Positions 21,254 through 31,236 of a stretch of 64,000 nucleotides of DNA are shown here, in pieces (within the stretch, counting starts at the first letter, position 1; the number at the start of each line of letters is the position of its first letter). A model generated the notes under the pieces. That model was not told the DNA's origin. It saw nothing but the letters and a program-made list of their open reading frames with translations, and made no database searches. The translations under genes were made by a program, and so were the position numbers. The stretch spans positions 17,581,102-17,645,101 of the forward strand of contig CM029669.1 in assembly GCA_017311315.1 (NCBI GenBank). The letters run 5' to 3'. The stretch comes from Dendrocalamus latiflorus. Its lineage: Eukaryota > Streptophyta > Magnoliopsida > Poales > Poaceae.

Positions 21254-21708
21254 GTGGACGCGCGGCGCGGGACGGCGGGAGTCGCGGCTCGGTCGAACAC
21301 ATTCGGTCAACCGTCAACAGACTCAACACTGACTCAACCGACTAGGCGACTCCCGAGTGCGAGTGGTGACCTCATCACCTCAGTCCTCACTAGTCACTCT
21401 CACTCCTCAGGCTCTCCGCTCTCAGCCGCTGCAGCCGGCCGTCTGCGCGCGCGTCCAGGCCCCGTGCCCTAGCCCGCCGTCGTCTCCCGATCCCCTTCCA
21501 CACGCCGCCTCCGCCTCCCCTCGCTCCTCGTGTCCCTTTCTCTCGCCCTCCTCTTATCCTGCTCGTCGTCTCGCCGCCTGCAGGAGATGGCACGGCTGAT
21601 TCACGCGAAGGTCGCCTCCCGTTTGGTTCCCACGAGATCCGACCCCGGCCGGCGTGGCGGTCGGCTCCGTACCCGCGGCGCGCGAGTAAGAGAGAGGGGG
21701 GGGGGGGG
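21254..21708 (+). other. GC-rich captured 5' flank of the COLD1-like fragment
   Basis: This CT- and GC-rich stretch directly precedes the COLD1-like start codon and is not part of the TATTCG array. It looks like a plant promoter/5' UTR carried along with exon 1, but I cannot align it to a known gene by eye. A run of 12 G lies just before the start (about 21698-21709). Confidence 0.45.
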
Positions 21709-22510
21709 ATGGGGTGGGGCGCGGTGGTTTACGAGGGCGCGGTGGTGGGGGCGTCGCTGGTGGGGCTGGGCTGGGCGGGGCTGTGGTTCCTGAATCGGCG
21801 GCTGTACAAGGAGTACGAGGAGCGGCGGGCGCTGGTGCAGATCCTCTTCGGCCTCGTCTTCGCCTTCTCCTGCAACCTCTTCCAGCTCGTCCTCTTCGAG
21901 ATCCTCCCCGTCCTCTCCAAGCACTCGCGCATCCTCAACTGGCACCTCGACCTCGTCTGCCTCATCCTCCTCCTCGTCTTCGTCCTCCCGTACTACCACT
22001 GCTACCTGCTGCTCCGCAACTCAGGTTTTTGTTTCTTTCGACCGAATCCCGCTTCATCTCAATTTGTTGTGCGCGCGCGCGTGTGGCTGCTCTGATCGGC
22101 TGATCGGTTGGTGGTTGCAGCCTTGTAGGGGTGAGGAGGCAGCGGGCCTAGCTCGTCGCGGCGCTGTTCCTGATGGTCTTCCTCTACGGGTTCTGGTGCA
22201 TGGGGATTCACTTCCCCATGCCTTCCCCAGAGAAAGGTTTGATTTTACAATCATGCCATGGATGATAATCTCATAGTGCTAGTTTCTACGACTTATGATA
22301 TTGATCCCTGAGGCACTGTAGTTTTAGCAAATTTGCATGCCTGTTTGATGTGCTCAATCCATGCCTGTTTTTGCCATTGGGTTTGACTCGGTGCTCACTC
22401 TGTAGGATTTTTTACGATGCCGCAGCTGGTTAGTAGAATTGGCGTGATTGGAGTGAGCGTCATGGCTGTTCTTTCTGGTTTTGGTGCTGTCAATCTGCCG
22501 TACAGCTATT
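21709..22510 (+). pseudogene. COLD1: Captured fragment of COLD1/GTG-type (GPCR-type G protein) gene
   Basis: Exon 1 (21709-22024) begins with the natural start, MGWGAVVYEGAVVG, and codes 105 residues with several membrane helices (for example QILFGLVFAFSCNLFQLVLF). Exon 2 (22129-22236) and exon 3 (22406-about 22510) follow in phase, with GT-AG introns. Exon 3 reads FFTMPQLVSRIGVIGVSVMA and ends at about NLPYSY, roughly a third of the way into a protein of normally about 470 residues. Exon 2 has an in-frame TAG at 22149-22151 in place of a leucine codon. COLD1 proteins are nine-helix membrane proteins of the Golgi-pH-regulator family, linked in rice to chilling sensing. The rest of the gene is absent; the fragment cannot give a working protein. 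Confidence 0.9.
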
Positions 22511-22608
22511 CATTTGGATTTGATTTAAATCCAGTTTAAATCTTTTTGCTGTTAGTTGGAGGGGAAACTGCCTTATTCTTATCAGCTGTTCATTTGGATT
22601 TGATTTAA
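22503..22608 (+). repeat. 26 bp direct repeat at the junction of two captured fragments
   Basis: CAGCTATTCATTTGGATTTG plus six more bases (22503-22528) recurs at 22583-22608 with one mismatch. The first copy overlaps the end of COLD1 homology; the second lies just before the SKP1-like exon. Confidence 0.85.
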
Positions 22609-22628
22609 GCTTATTATGAACTCACAGG

Positions 22629-22852
22629 CATTAAAGAGTTATATTTGGCTTCAGTGCTTTGATGGTTCCATACAGCAAGTGGAGGAGGAGGTTGCCATGT
22701 TCTGCCCTATGATATATCGAGAAATAGTAAAAAATGGCACTGGATCATCCAAAAATCATTCTATTACTCTCCCAGAAAGAGTTAACCCGGCAAGTTTGAG
22801 TTTGATTCTTGACTATTGTCGGTTTCATCAAGTCCCAGGGCGCTCAAACAAG
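22629..22852 (+). pseudogene. Captured exon of an SKP1-like gene
   Basis: The exon lies between an acceptor CACAG (ending 22628) and a donor at 22853 (AAG|GTCTGT). It codes an SKP1/POZ N-terminal domain: SYIWLQ, then DGSIQQVEEEVAMFCP, ITLPERVNPASL and ILDYCRFHQVPGRSNK. The wording fits the divergent SKP1-like 20/21 group better than canonical SKP1. SKP1 proteins bridge cullin and F-box proteins in SCF ubiquitin ligases, the C-terminal helices binding the F-box; those helices are not here. The reading frame of the exon is open, so it could be spliced into a chimeric transcript. Confidence 0.88.
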
Positions 22853-23025
22853 GTCTGTTGCAATTTATGCTTTGCTTGTAAATATCCTCCTGTTGTTGAT
22901 TAATTCATTAATTGTCCTTAACTGAAGAATGGTAAATTGCATGTTCAGTTGTTAATGTACCACAGCATCAAGGATGGTGAAAAAAAAATCAATGTATAAT
23001 GTTGTTTCTTGCAACCATTTTTCAG

Positions 23026-23097
23026 AAAAGGGAGATGTTTCACGATCTGGCTCCACTGTTGTGGCACTCTTTTGGCACAATGACCGCTCTGCTCCAG
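23026..23097 (+). pseudogene. Captured 24-codon exon of CNOT9/RCD1
   Basis: The exon is flanked by a TTTTTCAG acceptor and a GTATGT donor. Its 24 codons read KREMFHDLAPLLWHSFG... and match the first armadillo-type helices of the CCR4-NOT subunit CNOT9 (RCD1), whose family sequence here is KREMFQDLAPLLW. It is exactly 72 nt, phase 0 on both sides. Intron sequence is kept on both sides. CNOT9 is a scaffold of the deadenylase complex; this piece alone is not functional. Confidence 0.85.
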
Positions 23098-23345
23098 GTA
23101 TGTCATAATCCTTATGCCTCTTCTATATTTACTGATTTAGTATGGTCATTCTTGAAGTCACAAAGAACAAGGAGCCGATGATTTTTTAAGCATTGAGAAT
23201 AATTTGTCCCTTGCTTTGTTAAGTGGATGATATGAACTTGATTTATTAATATTTGTGATGATTGTTTGTTGATGAAATTTCAAATGTCAAAATATGAATT
23301 TAAAACCGCTAATCGGAAAAACCGATCGATTACGACATTTGTAGG

Positions 23346-23500
23346 ATATTCGTATTCGACCGAATTAAGCATATATCCGATTCGAATTCGTATTCGTTAC
23401 GATATTCGATTCGTATTCGTATTCGAGAATGTTCGAATTCGTATCCGTATCCGTTTTAAAAACATGAATCCGTATTCGTATTTGAGACTATTCGACCGTA
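23346..23500. repeat. Right subterminal TTCGTA repeats of the hAT element
   Basis: Copies of ATTCGTATTCG and ATTCGAATTCG, plus CCGTATCCG variants, lead up to the right terminal inverted repeat. They mirror the array at 20880-21120. Confidence 0.85.
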
Positions 23501-23529
23501 TCCGATCCGTTTCCACCCCTACCCGTCAT

Positions 23530-24070
23530 CATCCTCGTTGATGCGCAAGAAACATCCCTCTGTGGCTGTGCACAACGGGCAAGCGTCAATATTAACAATT
23601 TTCTGCATTCCATTAACCAACCAATTCGACCTTGTCAGAGGTTTCATGGACGGCCGGTCTCTTACTTCGTCGGCCAGGATGCAGAGCTTACCAGCTCCGC
23701 CAATGATTTGCACAAGGCGATTAGGGATGGCGAACAAATTGACGGTCGAAGTTGCGCGATCAGAAGGGGGCGTTTTGAGTCTATCAGCACGGCTCCCAGT
23801 TCAATCCGCTTGAGTCTCAGCGTCTCAGCCCAAGAGAGAAGAAGCACACCACGGCCATCCTGACATCCCGTGTTGGAAGCCCGCTCAGGAAGGCCCAGGC
23901 CAACTCCAGCGTCCCCTCCCCTTGGGTCCTGCCTCCACTAGGTTCGCCTCCACCAACGCCCACGATCCAGGGGCCACCACTTCCGCACCGTGGCAGCCCA
24001 ACCTGCCTGCTGTTAGCTCGCATCGCCCACGCCGACCTCGTCGCACGCTCCATGCACCCACCCGACGGCC
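23530..24070. other. Flank of the hAT insertion with unidentified open frames
   Basis: The minus strand is open from 23737 down to 23522 and, if the hAT element and one TSD copy are removed, stays in frame into the left flank to about 20720. The predicted product, about 118 residues including GKLCILADEVRDRPSM, is not one I recognise. The plus strand is also open in part. A gene remnant is possible. Confidence 0.35.
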
Positions 24071-24078
24071 CGGATGAC

Positions 24079-25333
24079 CAGGGGCGGTCATAGCTTAATT
24101 CAAAGATATTCAGTTAAATACCCAAATTTTTTACCCAAAATCTACTATATATAAGATATAATATATATGTACATTAGTAGTTAGATCAAATTCGTCTTGT
24201 TCATACCCAGTCAGCCTAAATTGTCACTAGATTCTTTTGGCCTATTTTCCTCTCTCAAGCCCAAATTGGCGCCAAACACTGGCCTAGGCTTACTAGGCCA
24301 CTATCGTGATTCACATGGCACATGGTAGAAATTCTAGGTTCTAGGTCTTACTCAGTCTCTTCTCTCACTCAAGTCTCTCCTCTATGTATCTCTCCATTTG
24401 GTGGCGCAGGAGCTTCTGATCTTATAGGAGCACTGGAGCAGCCGTTTCGCAATGCAAATCACCTTGCCATCGTCGCTCGCCAATGCGGTGCAACCGCATA
24501 GGTTCACCCTCCCCGACCTAGTGACCATCATGGCATCATGGCCCCATATCCCTAATCCGATAATCCCTCTATCTCCTTCTCCCCTAGCGATATCTGATTT
24601 GAAGCAAAATTATGTGTCTAAATAAAGACGTGAGTTGTATTTTGCTTAAAGAAGTGAGGTATCTATAATGATTCTAAAGCTTTTACATAGTAGTTGATTA
24701 TATTTTGATGACTTATGTATCAATTATTTAGAAAATATGTAAGTGTTATCAAGTTTGTCATGTAGCTTGATGTGTTGGACTCTTGGATGATTTAATCCCC
24801 TTTGATGTCATGCTGTCTGATCCATGTTTTGTTTAGCATACTACTTAAGTTGCTTAGTTAGAAACCGTTCAACAAAGTATGTTCACGATAAAAGCACTTT
24901 TGAACTTCCGCTTGGGAATACAAAAATCTAACAAAGATAATTGTCTTTTAACTTGATTAAAGCATCTCGTTGTGATTGCACAACTCTATTGTAGAATTGT
25001 TCCGATTTGAACTTTGACTCAGGTTAGTAGTTTCAGGGAAATAGTTTATCTCTAATTTCAATCATCATGGTTAAAACTATTAGTCTTTGAGTTATGTTTT
25101 TCACTCCTTGTTGAAGTTGCTTCCTTTTGTGTGTTTGTCTGCATGACATTATATCTCGTTTCCAAGGCATGAAGCATCGTCGTGTTAATGATTATTTTAG
25201 ATTTTTAATATTATTTGAGATGTTATCTCTAATATAAATAATTGTACTTTAATTTTCGCTACTATAGATCTTTATGTTTTTAATTGAATAATATTTTATA
25301 ATTTTAAATACTCATCTTGGAATTCCTGGTCTG
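24079..25333. mobile_element. Non-autonomous hAT-type element, 1.26 kb, 8 bp TSD
   Basis: The left end is CAGGGGCGGTCATAGC and the right end ATTCCTGGTCTG. Perfect 8 bp copies of CGGATGAC flank it (24071-24078 and 25334-25341). The left end resembles that of the MITE at 18981; the right end looks as if a CTCCGCCA-type piece has been deleted from it. The interior is AT-rich and noncoding. Confidence 0.75.
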
Positions 25334-25341
25334 CGGATGAC

Positions 25342-27967
25342 GCGCGGTTTGCTATACTAAGTTGCAAGTCCGACGCTACCTAACCAACGTCCTCCACTTC
25401 ACTCGCGCAACGCACATGCACTATTCGCTCTCACGCTTGCGGCTCTGGCCAGCTCACTTGCCCCACCACACACACGCAAGTGTCCGACAGTGCGGCCAAC
25501 ACACCAAGGCGAACCAGGGCACCGGCGCATGAGTGCGTTACATGCGCCGCTGCGCCGGCCTGGCGCCCTAAAGGTGAGGTGAATAGGTGAACAGCTTTTT
25601 CCAGCGATGTACATACAGACAAGGGCCTAGGTTGGGAAAATTATGCTTTGTACAGACAAAAGAAGGTTGATCTGCATGAATAGCTGAGGTTTTGGTAAAC
25701 GTACATTTAATTTTGATATCAAACGTTAAGATATTTGATGTTTATTTCTTCATAATAAAAAGGGCAATTAGCTAGCAGCAGTGGACATATGCAACTTTTC
25801 ATGGGTGTGATGAACAAGTCTGTTGATCAACTTACATGCCAAATAATTAGGGAGTTTTCGAGGCCTTCCTATGGAAATGCCTAGTGTCCAACACTACCTA
25901 ACGAAACCTAAGCAAATGATTGAGCTGAAATGGATCGCTACATCTAGGAAGAAACAAGAATGCTTGATATAATTCTATTGCTAAAGCCAGCGCATGTTCT
26001 GTAAATACAATCAATGGGGCATTCTATTGATTACAGATCGACAAAAAAGATTTAATTAAACTTAGATTTGTGTATGTGTTAAGAGTAGTGACTTCCAATT
26101 CATATATTAAAAGAGAGTCAGTCATATTGGTTTTTACCTCATCTACATTTGCCCCTGCAGCTCCTTTTCATTCTTCTCTCTCTTCAAGAAGGATTGCATT
26201 TTGACTGCTAACAATTGGATATAGTATGTATGTTTTCGTGATGGTAAAATACAAACAAAACAAAGCAACACTTAGTGTAGAGTTTACAGACAGACCGAAA
26301 GCATAAAGCATGCAAATTATTAATATGCAGCTACGAGAATTGGTTCCAAGCGTAAGAAGGGAAGTAATTCTGTTACTGAGCATAACAAGATAGCAAAGTA
26401 GTCGCTTGTGTCCAGGACCTAAGTTAGTCTTTCATCAGCATTATATAATGTTAGTTTTTAAGTGGTCTAGTGGGAACAGTTACATTCAGATTGAAACAAA
26501 ATTAACTAGAATTTCCTAAAAAACAACTAACCAAGGTCGGTCTAGATCATTACCTAGTTTTTGCAATTGACCCAAGTACCAAGCTCAAATATAAGAACAA
26601 GCAAGGTTGCATCATTTTTATTCCTTCACAAAAAAAAGATGGTGGTCTGGCATTATGTAGCACAACAAGTTGGAGCATGTACATCCTATGTTTTGCTCAT
26701 GGGTGCTTTAGGTAGGTTAGGATCCAGTTACAACCTTGCCATGCTAGTGAAGAACAAAAGTTTTGCGCTCTAAGAATTTTGGTGTTCAGGGGTGTAGTTC
26801 ACCCATGGAGCTTAACATGTCCATATTTTGGTCGATCCAGTTGCAACTCATGACTAGCATTACCAACTAAAGCACAAGCCATATTAAGCAAGAATTGAGT
26901 TCTAGCTGATCCATATTAGAAACTGACCTAAAGATCTCAACAATCATTTTGTAATGATACTGTAAACTGTCCATGTTGCGACCTCATCAAAACATCACAG
27001 ACATTTTCGATTCCTGCATTCCTTTAACTTGGAGTAGCTTAATCAACTTGTCCACCAAGGCCAAGGGGACGTGATTATGGGCCACTATATAGCTACTGAC
27101 ATCTTCCTCCTTGCATTTTAAGCACAATGTACAGTTCTTTCGATGAATTGAGTTGAACAGACACACAACCATGGATCTCACACACTAACACAAGTATTCC
27201 ACGTCTCCACCTAAGTGTGGCAACATCATTTTAACTAGTAATTTAGAAATCTGACACACATAGTATCTAATCAGAGCCACGAGCATTGATCGGTAGTTAC
27301 CTAGCATCAAGAGAACCAATGGATCCAACACTCGTGAGCAAGAGTGGTTACTACGCACTTGACACATGGTTCAACCAGCACAACTAGATCTACATTAGTA
27401 AAATGAAATAGTGGGGTGAGCCTGGAGGAAGAGTCGCTCACCGACTTCACTCGCACAATATAACAAATTTATCGCAACAAACAAATAATTCATAGCAATA
27501 AATTTAACTATTGGAACGAAATATATTTCGTTGCAATTTTTTCATTGCAATAGTTAAGATTCCTTGTACTGCTTCTAGTATATCTCTGGCTCATTGATCT
27601 ATTGAAAGAAGTAGTAATGCTCTATGGTCTACCGTCATGCACGGAGTAGGTTAGAGATGTGTGAAATAAAATATGCAACATGAATTGTGGTCCTCATCGA
27701 CTACTCTCAAGCTGTGGTCCATGGCGCCTGTGTCACCCTCCAATCATCGTTCTTCCATCCCTTTCATTGTTTGCCTATGAAAAAAGTGGTGGTACGCAAT
27801 TGCTGTTTCAGCGGGGAAATAAAGAAGACACAAATTATACATGACTTAGAAGTTGAAGCAACAGACTGTACAAAATGAGGTAACAAATAAAATTACTTAC
27901 AGGTGAACGTGGCTGGGTAGTGGTCGACCCAATGCTGGTGGCACCTGTTGAAGAAGCCTAAACAATC
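25342..27967. other. Intergenic region, no gene recognised
   Basis: The first 280 bp are GC-richer and open on the minus strand without a recognisable product. The rest is AT-rich. A perfect 18 bp palindrome, AACGAAATATATTTCGTT, lies near 27515-27532 among several TTGCAA/ATTGCAAT motifs (27470-27560), a pattern seen at transposon ends, but I found no partner end. Confidence 0.4.
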
Positions 27968-29085
27968 TCATGACTCATTGGGGGCGTAAGACTCCACCAT
28001 ATAGGAGAAGATGAGGTGGCAGGTCGTAAACCAATAGTCCCTGTCCTGCTTACATTGCTCTAACAATCCGTAAAGCACTATCCTAGAGATGAACTTTGCG
28101 GTCCACACTACCCACAGGATGATACCCTCGTGCAAGGTCTCAAACACGTTGTGGAAATCTGGGTACACTTGGCGTGTTCTATTCCTGAACCATCCTAGCT
28201 CGCTAGCAATCCAATAAGTACCCACGGTGGGTCTGTACACCGGGTCATCCCTATCAATGTCACCGTAGAACCGTGCTTCCAATTGGTGTGAGTGCACTTG
28301 CACCCGATAGTACGATCAACCAACAGTGAAGTGCTTTCATAACCATAACAGCAACAAGATGTAGTAGACAATGAGGTTTTGGTTGCCAGTGGCATGCTAC
28401 GAGCTGGTGCACAAACCCATGTAGGTCGCACATAATATAGCTGAGCCCTAGTTGTACAGTGGGACATCAAGGCTTGGCATTAACCAAGGACTCAGCGATG
28501 TGAATGTAGCTGGAGTACACCCAATCTCCATAAGTCGTAGGAAACATGACCCACCCGAATATGAAGAGCAAGTAAGCAACTAGGTGGGATCTTACAACCT
28601 CTACAGGCACATCTGCTAGGCATTGCCTGTACCACCGTAGCCACAAATGTGGCACTCCATGGATCTTCTCCAAAATGGGGTGACCAAACTAGTGCAGCGG
28701 ACATGCCTTCTAGTCGAATGATCTGGGGGTGGAACCATGGGATGACCTTGTAGTGGTAGGCTGATAAGGTATGCAACATTCTGTAGGGTGATGGTCATCT
28801 TCCCCAACTGAAAATGAAATGTGTGGGTTTCCGACCTCCACGAGTTAATGAGTGCCGACAAAAGCGGCAAGTCTAATACAAATGACTGCCCAATGTGATT
28901 CATCCTCGCTATAGGTAGCAACCCAGCCGCAGAACTAGAATATACCAATCATCGAGAGGCCAATCCTCTCGAGCTCCCCTGAGAACAAAGGGGGTAGTCT
29001 GTCACAACTCGACCACGCCCGACAATGATGTCACCCATTCCAAGATGGGTCCAGCAATGTACCACGCTCAGGACCATCACCAACA
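27968..29085 (-). pseudogene. Plant-mobile-domain (PMD/MAIL1-type) gene remnant
   Basis: On the minus strand 28948-28616 reads as the core of the plant mobile domain: LLSALINSWRSETHTFHFQLGK, then MTITLQNVAYLISLPLQGHP. The text continues in shifted frames (28779-28467) and on to 28303-27968 with a W-x-ASELGWFRNR and IVLYGLLEQCKQDRDYW segment. At least two frameshifts and stops near 28850 and 28990 break it. The family includes host genes such as MAIL1, involved in silencing, and many transposon-borne copies. The decay and the repeat-rich surroundings suggest the latter. No terminal repeats of a carrier element were found. Confidence 0.75.
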
Positions 29086-29099
29086 GCCATTCCCTACAA

Positions 29100-30865
29100 T
29101 ACAAAAAATAATGTGTTAGTGTACAATGATGCTAAATACAACTTACTATAGCCGAGAATAATCATGCATGCGTAGATAGCTAAACAACCAAGTATGCCTA
29201 CTACCATGTGCTTATATGCATGCATATAGATACACACGTATATGCATACATATGTATACATAGATACTACAACTAAAAGTGCGCATTTCTGCACTCCTGG
29301 CATCATTTCCTACAATTTTTTTAGTTGCACAAGAGTAATAAGTACATTGTGCAGATTTACATACATGTTTCATCAATTGCAAATGCATCATGGACACTAA
29401 AAATAACGACGCGTATTTCTTCAGCTATTTACAAAAAATGGTCATTATGCCTAAATGCGTGCATAAAGGTACGCACGTATATGCATACATATGCACACAC
29501 AGATACTACAACTAACAGTACACACCAAACCATCATTTTCTACAACTTTTTGTAATCGCACGAGAGCAATAAATATATACATGCAAACTTACATGCATAT
29601 TTCAACTGTTTTTCGGCCCATATTTTTCAGCTATTTATAATAAATAATCATTCTAGCCACTAATACGTCCTAAACATGTCTAATTACACAAACACATATG
29701 TCAACTAAATATGGTTACTAAACATAGTACCAAACCGTTGTTATGCTAACGATATATTAAGCACGCTGCTCACATGCAAATAAAGCATACCTTTTCTTGA
29801 AGGTCTTTACCTGCTCTACAATCTTTCCAACTATGAAAGCTCCTAAATCATAGCTAAACCATCTTGAAAAATTAGTACGAAATTGCCTATTAATCTCTCT
29901 TTTTTTTCTTCTCCATCGCCACTCTCTCGCTCGGTAGGAAAGAAATTGAACACGGCTTTGAATGAGATGGAAAACCATGAGGCCTCCTATTATGAGCGTG
30001 GGAACACGTTCACGATGACATTCCCATATGGGTGCATACAGGTGTGAAGGGTGGCGCAGGCAAATAAAGCGGGAACCATATGTCACGTCCTGCCAAGCTG
30101 CTAGCCCACTGAGCTCGTCCTGCGCTCTCCCGCACATGCCAGCCCACATTTCGAGCTACCAGCACTCATCACACACCTATCGAGCTTGCCAGGAATCGAG
30201 CAGCGGTAGCTTGGTAGGTTGTGGGCCCCACCGGCTACCGCACCTGCTCGTTCCTGTCAAGCTCCCCTGGCCGCACCATCCGAGCTCAGGGACAAAGGTA
30301 TTTTTTGTACAAACAGGTGTCTAGGACCAAATTTAAAAAAGATAGCTATGGTGCCAGTTGCAATCTATTCAACGAAGGTAAAGTGTTGCAGACTCGACTC
30401 ATGGGATGTGTTTGTATAATCACGTTGACATTGAATCTGAAAGCGTAACATTCAAGGTCGAAATGGGTAGAAAGCAAGCATCAGGGTTTTCATTACCAGT
30501 TTTAAATATTTATCGGGGAGCCGGCACTACTAATTTTGCTGATAACCAAAAAATTTTGGAAGATTTTGGCCGAAAATTTCATATCAGAATTCAAATTTCA
30601 AAAATGTTAGCCTATTATTGGCTGATTATCAGTTGAAATTTGGTTAAATTCAAATTAACCCAAATTAATTGTAAATTGAATTTAATTCAAATTTAACCAA
30701 AAATTATTTAGTCGGTACCCATTTCTATGGCAGCCACCTATAAAATCGGTACCTAGCAAGCATCAGCGCGTGTTCTGCTAACGCGCATGACCGGTGCAGC
30801 TTAGCTGAGTAGCCAGTCGGGTGGTCGAGAAATTTTATTATGTAACGGTAACACATCACGGTTTG
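29100..30865. other. Intergenic region with diverged direct repeat
   Basis: Two diverged copies of a segment of about 70 bp (29213-29285 and 29455-29525), each with CACGTATATGCATACATATG and AGATACTACAACTAA, lie about 242 bp apart in direct orientation. An open frame on the minus strand (30149-29757, 130 codons) has no recognisable domain. From 30490 to 30720 the DNA is rich in AAATTTGG-type motifs of an unidentified repeat. Confidence 0.45.
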
Positions 30866-31236
30866 TGTCACGAATGAATTGGAATGCAACGCATGGCACG
30901 GTAACACTATAACAATACTGTAGATTGTACGGAAAGAAAGTTAATTTTTAATACTGCTACAACGCACAGTTGTACCAAAAAAATAATTTTTAATAACTGT
31001 TTACTGGTCACAAGCCGTGGTCGTATAGGCCGTTATCGTGAACGTGATCGTAAGTCGTAAACCGTGGTCGTGAGCGTAGTCGTATACCGACTTACGACCA
31101 GTAAGTAACTATTAAAAATTATTTTTCTATACAACTGATAGCTGCAACATGTATTAAAAATTAATTTGTCCATATAATCTATAGTACTGTTACAGTGCTA
31201 TCGTGCCACGTGCTACTTTTCGATTCGCTCATGACA
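30866..31236. mobile_element. Hairpin MITE with arms of about 150 bp
   Basis: The left arm (about 30866-31015) and right arm (about 31092-31236) are imperfect inverted copies along their whole length. Matching blocks include AAAAATAATTTTTAATA on the left with TATTAAAAATTATTTTT on the right, TTAATTTTTAATAC with GTATTAAAAATTAA, and TTTACTGGTC with GACCAGTAAG. The central loop has CGTGGTCGT repeats. It has no coding capacity. The TSD could not be fixed, so the superfamily is open. Confidence 0.8.

Larger units (their letters stand above)
20848..23521 (+). mobile_element. hAT-type gene-capturing element (Pack-hAT) with three host gene fragments
   Basis: The ends are TAGGGGTGGAAAACGG and the inverse of TAGGGGTGGAAACGG, flanked by a perfect 8 bp duplication, CCCGTCAT (20840-20847 and 23522-23529). 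Both ends carry arrays of TATTCG-type subterminal repeats. Terminal TAGGGGTGG and an 8 bp TSD are hAT hallmarks. No transposase was found, so it must be mobilised by another copy. The interior carries, all on the plus strand, exons and introns of a COLD1/GTG-type gene (21709-22510), one exon of an SKP1-like gene (22629-22852) and one exon of CNOT9/RCD1 (23026-23097). Introns are kept, so capture was from genomic DNA, not from mRNA. Confidence 0.92.

Noticed and set aside
27470..27560. Palindromic, TTGCAA-rich segment considered as a transposon end
   Set aside because: No matching second end or target duplication could be found.
29757..30149. 130-codon open frame on the minus strand
   Set aside because: There is no domain, no clear promoter and no family resemblance; it is kept only as part of the intergenic note.
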